Below are positions 60,276 to 64,000 of a stretch of 64,000 bases of DNA, in pieces. Numbering within the stretch: the first letter of the stretch is position 1; each line of letters starts with the position of its first letter. A program made the translations under genes and the position numbers. Source of the DNA: Haematobia irritans (lineage: Eukaryota > Arthropoda > Insecta > Diptera > Muscidae); assembly GCF_050003625.1 (NCBI RefSeq), contig NC_134397.1:152974691-153038690 (forward strand). Direction: 5' to 3'. A model generated the notes under the pieces. The model was not told the origin of the DNA, made no database searches, and saw only the letters and a list, made by a program, of their open reading frames with translations.

Positions 60276-61078
60276 ATAGGAGTTGTGTCTAATAAATTTT
60301 CTTGAATTTGTCAAAAATTATTTATTTATTTTTGTTAAATCGATGTGACATATGCGTTTGTAATACAGTTTAGATATTTTTTTTTTTTTGGGGTTTGGGT
60401 ATAATATTTATCCAAATCGGGCGACATTTACACAAGTTGGAGCATTATCAAAATTTTAATTGTTCGTGCAATGGCTTTGTAAGTCGTTTGATGGTCATAA
60501 TTCGTGCCAAAGGCAACCAATTCGAGCAAATCTAAACTGATTTTAAAATTTGATGTTATTTATGATATTTTTGCTTTACATACTTACAATTTTGCAAATT
60601 GTAAGTATGTGTTATACCTAACGGAATAGTAATATTCATATTTATATGTTTGAAAAATCGTTTAAATTATTTAAATTTCTCATAAATTGGTCTTGTAAAC
60701 TAGTGCTAGGCACAGCTCGTTATTCTATCAATACAAGCCATCATAGTATTGTGGTTCACTATTTCAATGGTAATTTTAGTTCACATCAATGTAATAATTA
60801 GAAATCCTCACTGCTATTTACAAACGAATATTCTTCGTATTTATATAAAGCCAATATGGAAACAAGAGGATTAAAGGAAAGCGCAGTTTATGCCGAATGT
60901 GTGGCAAATATTGTATGACAAACAGTTCTATTCTCAATAATATCGATGTCAGTATTTATGTTTCAGGAATTACCATGCATAGATTTAATGAAAGAAAAGT
61001 TGTCATATGCTCTATAAGCAATTGCGAATCATATTTTACCGGCGGTACTATGGACACCAAAATTGCAAATGCAAAATA
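60276..61078. other. non-coding DNA
   Basis: 60276-60375 resembles TIR-X body (TAATAAATTTTCTTGAATTT). The rest is unassigned. A 60-codon open frame at 60897-61079 has no recognisable feature. Confidence 0.4.
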
Positions 61079-62239
61079 AAGGGTGATACGGTCAAAATTT
61101 GGTCAAGGGAAAACTCGTGTAAATCGGTGAAATCGTTTGTTTAAAAAATCAAATTAAATTTCTTTTTCAAGTTCAATTAGTATAAAATTCAGGAAAAATA
61201 TTCAGTTAGGCTTTCGCTTTTCCAAATCCGAATTGCCGGGCCTCACGCTTGACACCTGCCATCAGATTTTGTACAGCCACCTTCTTCGCCGCAGAAAGCC
61301 AGTTTGCCTTGAACTGCTGCTCGTCCTTAGCAGTTTTTTTTGGTCTTCTTTAGGTTCCGCTTGACAATAGCCCAGTATTTCTCAATTGGGCGGAGCTCTG
61401 GCGTGTTAGGAGGGTTCTTGTCCTTGGGAACCACCTGCACGTTGTTGGCGGCGTACCACTCCATGGCCTTTTTACCGTAATGGCAAGATGCCAAACCGGC
61501 CAAAACAGTACGGAACAACCGTGTTTCTTCAGGCAGACGTTTATTCAAACACTCTTTCACGTAAATTTCTTGGTTGACAGTCCCGGAAGCTATGAAAATG
61601 CTGCTTTTCAAGCCACAGGTACAGATGACTTGCCAAACCAAATATTTCTTTGCAAAATTTGACAGTTTTATGTGCTTGAAAATATCTGCTACCTTTCCCC
61701 TTCCTTTTGCCGTATAAAACTCCTGTCCCGGAAGCTGCTTGTAGTCGGCTTTGACGTAGGTTTCGTTGTCCGTTACCACGCAGTCAAACTTCGTCAGCAT
61801 CGTCGTGTACAGCCTCCGGGATCGCGCTTTGGCCGTCGTTTTTGTTTATCATCGCGATTTGGAGTCACTACCTTCTTGTAAGTCGATAGTCCGGCTCGTT
61901 TTTTGGCTCGATGCACGGTTGTAGACGATACACCCAGCTTATTTGCGGCATCTCGGAGAGAGAGATTAGGGTTTCGCTTGAAACTACCTGCAACTCTCTT
62001 TGTCGTCTCAGCGGCTTCCGGTTTTCGATTTCCCCCCGATCCAGACTTCCTGGCTGTCGGCAAACGTTCCCCAAACACTTTAATTACATTTGTAACGGTT
62101 GATTTGGCAACTTTTAGCGATTTTCCAGCTTTGCGTGTGAGTAGCTCGGATTTTCGCGATGCGCGAGCAAAATTTTGATACGCTGCTCTTCTTGCAAGGA
62201 CGGCATTTATATTGACCAAATTTTGACCGTATCACCCTT
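61079..62239 (-). mobile_element. DD37E Tc1/mariner element, deleted copy (1161 bp)
   Basis: TA|AAGGGTGATACGGTCAAAAT to TTTTGACCGTATCACCCTT|TA, TIRs intact. Relative to the copy at 52211, about 130 bp of 5' leader is missing: TCAATATAAA joins directly to the ATGCCGTCC start. Confidence 0.9.
61206..62206 (-). pseudogene. DD37E transposase with multiple frame breaks
   Basis: Same protein as at 52364 but broken. A one-base deletion after codon 28 (GAAAATCGCTAA) stops the native frame. There is another one-base loss near ACAAAAACGACGG (about 61841). An 8-base loss in CGTCTGCCTGAAG plus a one-base loss at CCGGTTTGGC together restore frame but remove the second catalytic Asp (LAGLASCHYG). An extra A in the lysine run (about 61330) throws off the C-terminus. 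It keeps KKRA after TVHRA and PNTPEL, which the other copy lacks. It also reads VVTDNETYVK, so the Asn is shared. Confidence 0.9.
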
Positions 62240-63040
62240 TAACAATAAAGATATGTCTTTTCTTTGAAAGACATAACATAGCATTGAGGGAATGGGTCAA
62301 ATGATCATTTCAACAAGTTTTCGTTCCTTAAAATAACACGGTAAATAAAATAACCTTGAAAATAGCCACATCATAATTAATGTGTTTGGGACCGATTATC
62401 CTTAAAAGAACATCTTGTATAAATACACGGTGATGAAATTTTCAGTTCAGTAGAAATTTTGGTTCTATTTTCTTGTTCTCACTCGTTTCATGTATGCTCA
62501 AGAATAGAAAATTTGTTTATAATTCTATCAACTCAAACTCTACAAATACGAATGGCAGGGTGTATAATGCCATCATTAATACTAACTAATTACCAACACC
62601 GTGAAATTATTTTCAAGTGTAGCTGAATCTGAATTCTTCGCTAATGTTCCAGTTAATAAGGGAATGTGTGGAACAAAGAAAATGGATGGATCTGCAGAGA
62701 CAAATGCAGTGACATATTAGATACACTCACAAAAATTAGGCATCTCAGCGGTAGAATAGTGGAAAGAATCAAGGAAGCCCTTTGTCGTTAAAGTAAAGTT
62801 GGAAATTAATTACATTGGAAAAAATATTTATTTTTTCAAAACTAAATTTTAAAGAAACTAACATTGTACTTCATTTTCTTTTCGATGTAAGAGAGCTTTG
62901 AAGAAGAGTACCGAATAAATGTTGATATCTTTTAAAGAGCGCTGTTTTACGAGATATTGGATTAAAAAAATCACATAAAATTCCGGAAAATTCATAAACT
63001 ATTTATTGAAATCGATAGTACGGTCGATATACTTATTGCT
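62240..63040. other. apparently unique DNA with a promoter-like site
   Basis: No repeat family recognised. See the separate entry for the TATA/initiator pair. Short open frames only. Confidence 0.4.
62418..62452 (+). promoter_or_regulatory. TATA box and initiator-like pair
   Basis: TATAAATA at 62418-62425, and TCAGTA at 62447-62452 places a start A 31 bp from the first T, the usual insect spacing; an overlapping TCAGTT lies 5 bp earlier. The first ATG downstream (62493) opens only 32 codons (MLKNRKFVYNSINSN...). It may be a relic of a promoter or chance in AT-rich DNA. Confidence 0.3.
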
Positions 63041-63520
63041 TATTCAGCCCCTATATAAATGGATCTCCCGATTTCAAATCTTGTGCTTCTAAATAATTAA
63101 GCAAATAATTGTGCCGAATTTTGTATATTTTAGATACTCAATACGAGTTTTCTGAAATATGGAGCTGTCAACACATAGGTGCGCCGAATGTGGTTTATAT
63201 TGGTCCATGTTTTCGTGTAGCCAGCGTTTAGACCGATCTACTGATTTGACTTCTAGACACCTAACATTTTAATTGATATTTTGTTAAAGCTCCCATATAG
63301 ACCGATATCTCAATTTGAATTTTTTGATTTCTTATGTTTTAGCACAGATTTTCTATTTAATTCTTGTGTACAGTAATTTTTATCCGATATACCTGAAATT
63401 GTATTTTAGGTTCGCAAAGTGATATAAATACAATATTTTGTTAATTTTGTTTATATTGGTAAGTGTTTATTAAATCTCTGAAATACATCGGTCTCTCCAT
63501 TTAATTTCTTAAGGGGATAG
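63041..63520 (-). mobile_element. decayed HL-B units
   Basis: Pieces such as GATCTCCCGATTTCAAATCT, GACCGATCTACTGATTTGAC and AGCTCCCATATAGACCGATA at irregular spacing; the reverse of HL-B units, much decayed. Confidence 0.5.
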
Positions 63521-63860
63521 AAGATGCACCAAAAAAAAAAAATGAACCCGCGATGGGAGGAAATGTAGGTTTGTTTTAGAAAAAATTAGCTTAAATAGTT
63601 TTCGAATTGCAACATGTTACAATTGTGTGTATACTTTTTGTCAAATTGAAGAAAATTGGATTTAAAAATTGTTAAAATGTCTTTAGCGCCATACGAATTT
63701 GAAGCCACAATTTTAGAAAATTTACTCATTTGAGAGACTTATGTACTCGGTTTAAGCAAATTTCTCCCATTTGAGGAATATATGAAATATTTAATTTTTT
63801 TCTCGTTAAATTACTATATTTGTATAGAACTTTTTTTCCTATTTTTAGTTCACGTCATTA
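63521..63860. other. non-coding DNA
   Basis: An A-run at 63530-63541 and AT-rich sequence; nothing recognised. Confidence 0.4.
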
Positions 63861-64000
63861 AAGTAAGATACGGTCAAAATTTGGCCAATATAAACTTGTC
63901 GTATTTCTTTCAATTTTGCATTTAAAAAAACCTAAACACCCCTAATTTTGAAGGTGTGTGTGTGTAGAATGTTGCTCCTATTTTGATTTTGGAATTCACT
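63861..64000 (+). mobile_element. DD37E element, 5' end only (continues past the window)
   Basis: TA|AAGTAAGATACGGTCAAAAT, with the outer TIR altered (AAGGGTG to AAGTAAG), then the leader as at 52230-52350 (CTTGTCGTATTTCTTTCAAT, GAAGGTGTGTGTGTGTAGAA). The start codon is not reached. Unlike the 61-62 kb copy it keeps the full leader. Confidence 0.88.

Overview
This is a repeat-saturated stretch of a fly genome. It is AT-rich and holds no recognisable bacterial gene, rRNA or complete host gene. The organism is most likely a calyptrate/muscid fly (Stomoxys, Haematobia, Musca or a relative). The reasons are a Himar1-like irritans-subfamily mariner, a DD37E Tc1/mariner element, hAT and TA-targeting MITE-type elements, and many mini-me/DINE-like repeats in which GTCY and TA microsatellites flank a conserved core. 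Species is not provable from the sequence alone.

The dominant component is a group of non-autonomous elements, called here HL (Helentron-like) A, B, C and D. A complete HL-A reads: 5' end ACAAGTATATACGG; a near-palindrome (TTCGGCC-A-GGCCGAA); a subterminal CCCTCCACCAT; about 150 bp of further 5' module; one or two arrays of a 29-bp AT-rich unit; an array of 153-bp units; a (GACG)n tract; a mini-me-like core; and a 3' end ATGGTGGAGGGTATA. HL-B has the same plan with CCCACCACCAT/ATGGTGGTGGG and its own 153-bp unit. Termini and target can be read to the base at nested sites: insertion is between two A's (T|T on the other strand) with no target duplication, as described for Helentrons and their DINE-1/HINE derivatives. 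The 153-bp units equal 51 codons, which produces long spurious open frames.

Layout: 1-3854, HL-A and HL-D remnants around about 1.3 kb of apparently unique DNA. 3976-9456, HL-B pieces, then two head-to-tail HL-A elements. 9578-16149, a broken mariner, a TA-flanked TIR element, and an HL-A inside an HL-A inside an HL-A, all at the same internal T-run. 16150-19267, a perfect 403-bp duplication and a TIR element with about 240-bp arms. 19465-24234, a hAT element with an 8-bp target duplication, filled with another HL-A and a long 29-bp array. 25244-25337, a perfect 36-bp inverted repeat. 25735-29133, HL-B and HL-C. 30049-38310, TA-flanked elements with tRNA-like cores, a Tc1 relic, HL-D and mosaics. 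38621-51739, HL-B elements, two long (AT)n tracts, mosaics and foldback-bearing TIR elements. 52211-53502, a DD37E element with an open transposase frame. 53640-55402, unique DNA with one possible small secreted-protein exon. 55403-60275, a three-level nest. 61079-62239 and 63861 to the end, a broken and a partial DD37E copy.

No genes here work together as a pathway. The window records repeated rounds of nesting. The autonomous partner of HL (a Rep/helicase protein) is not present.
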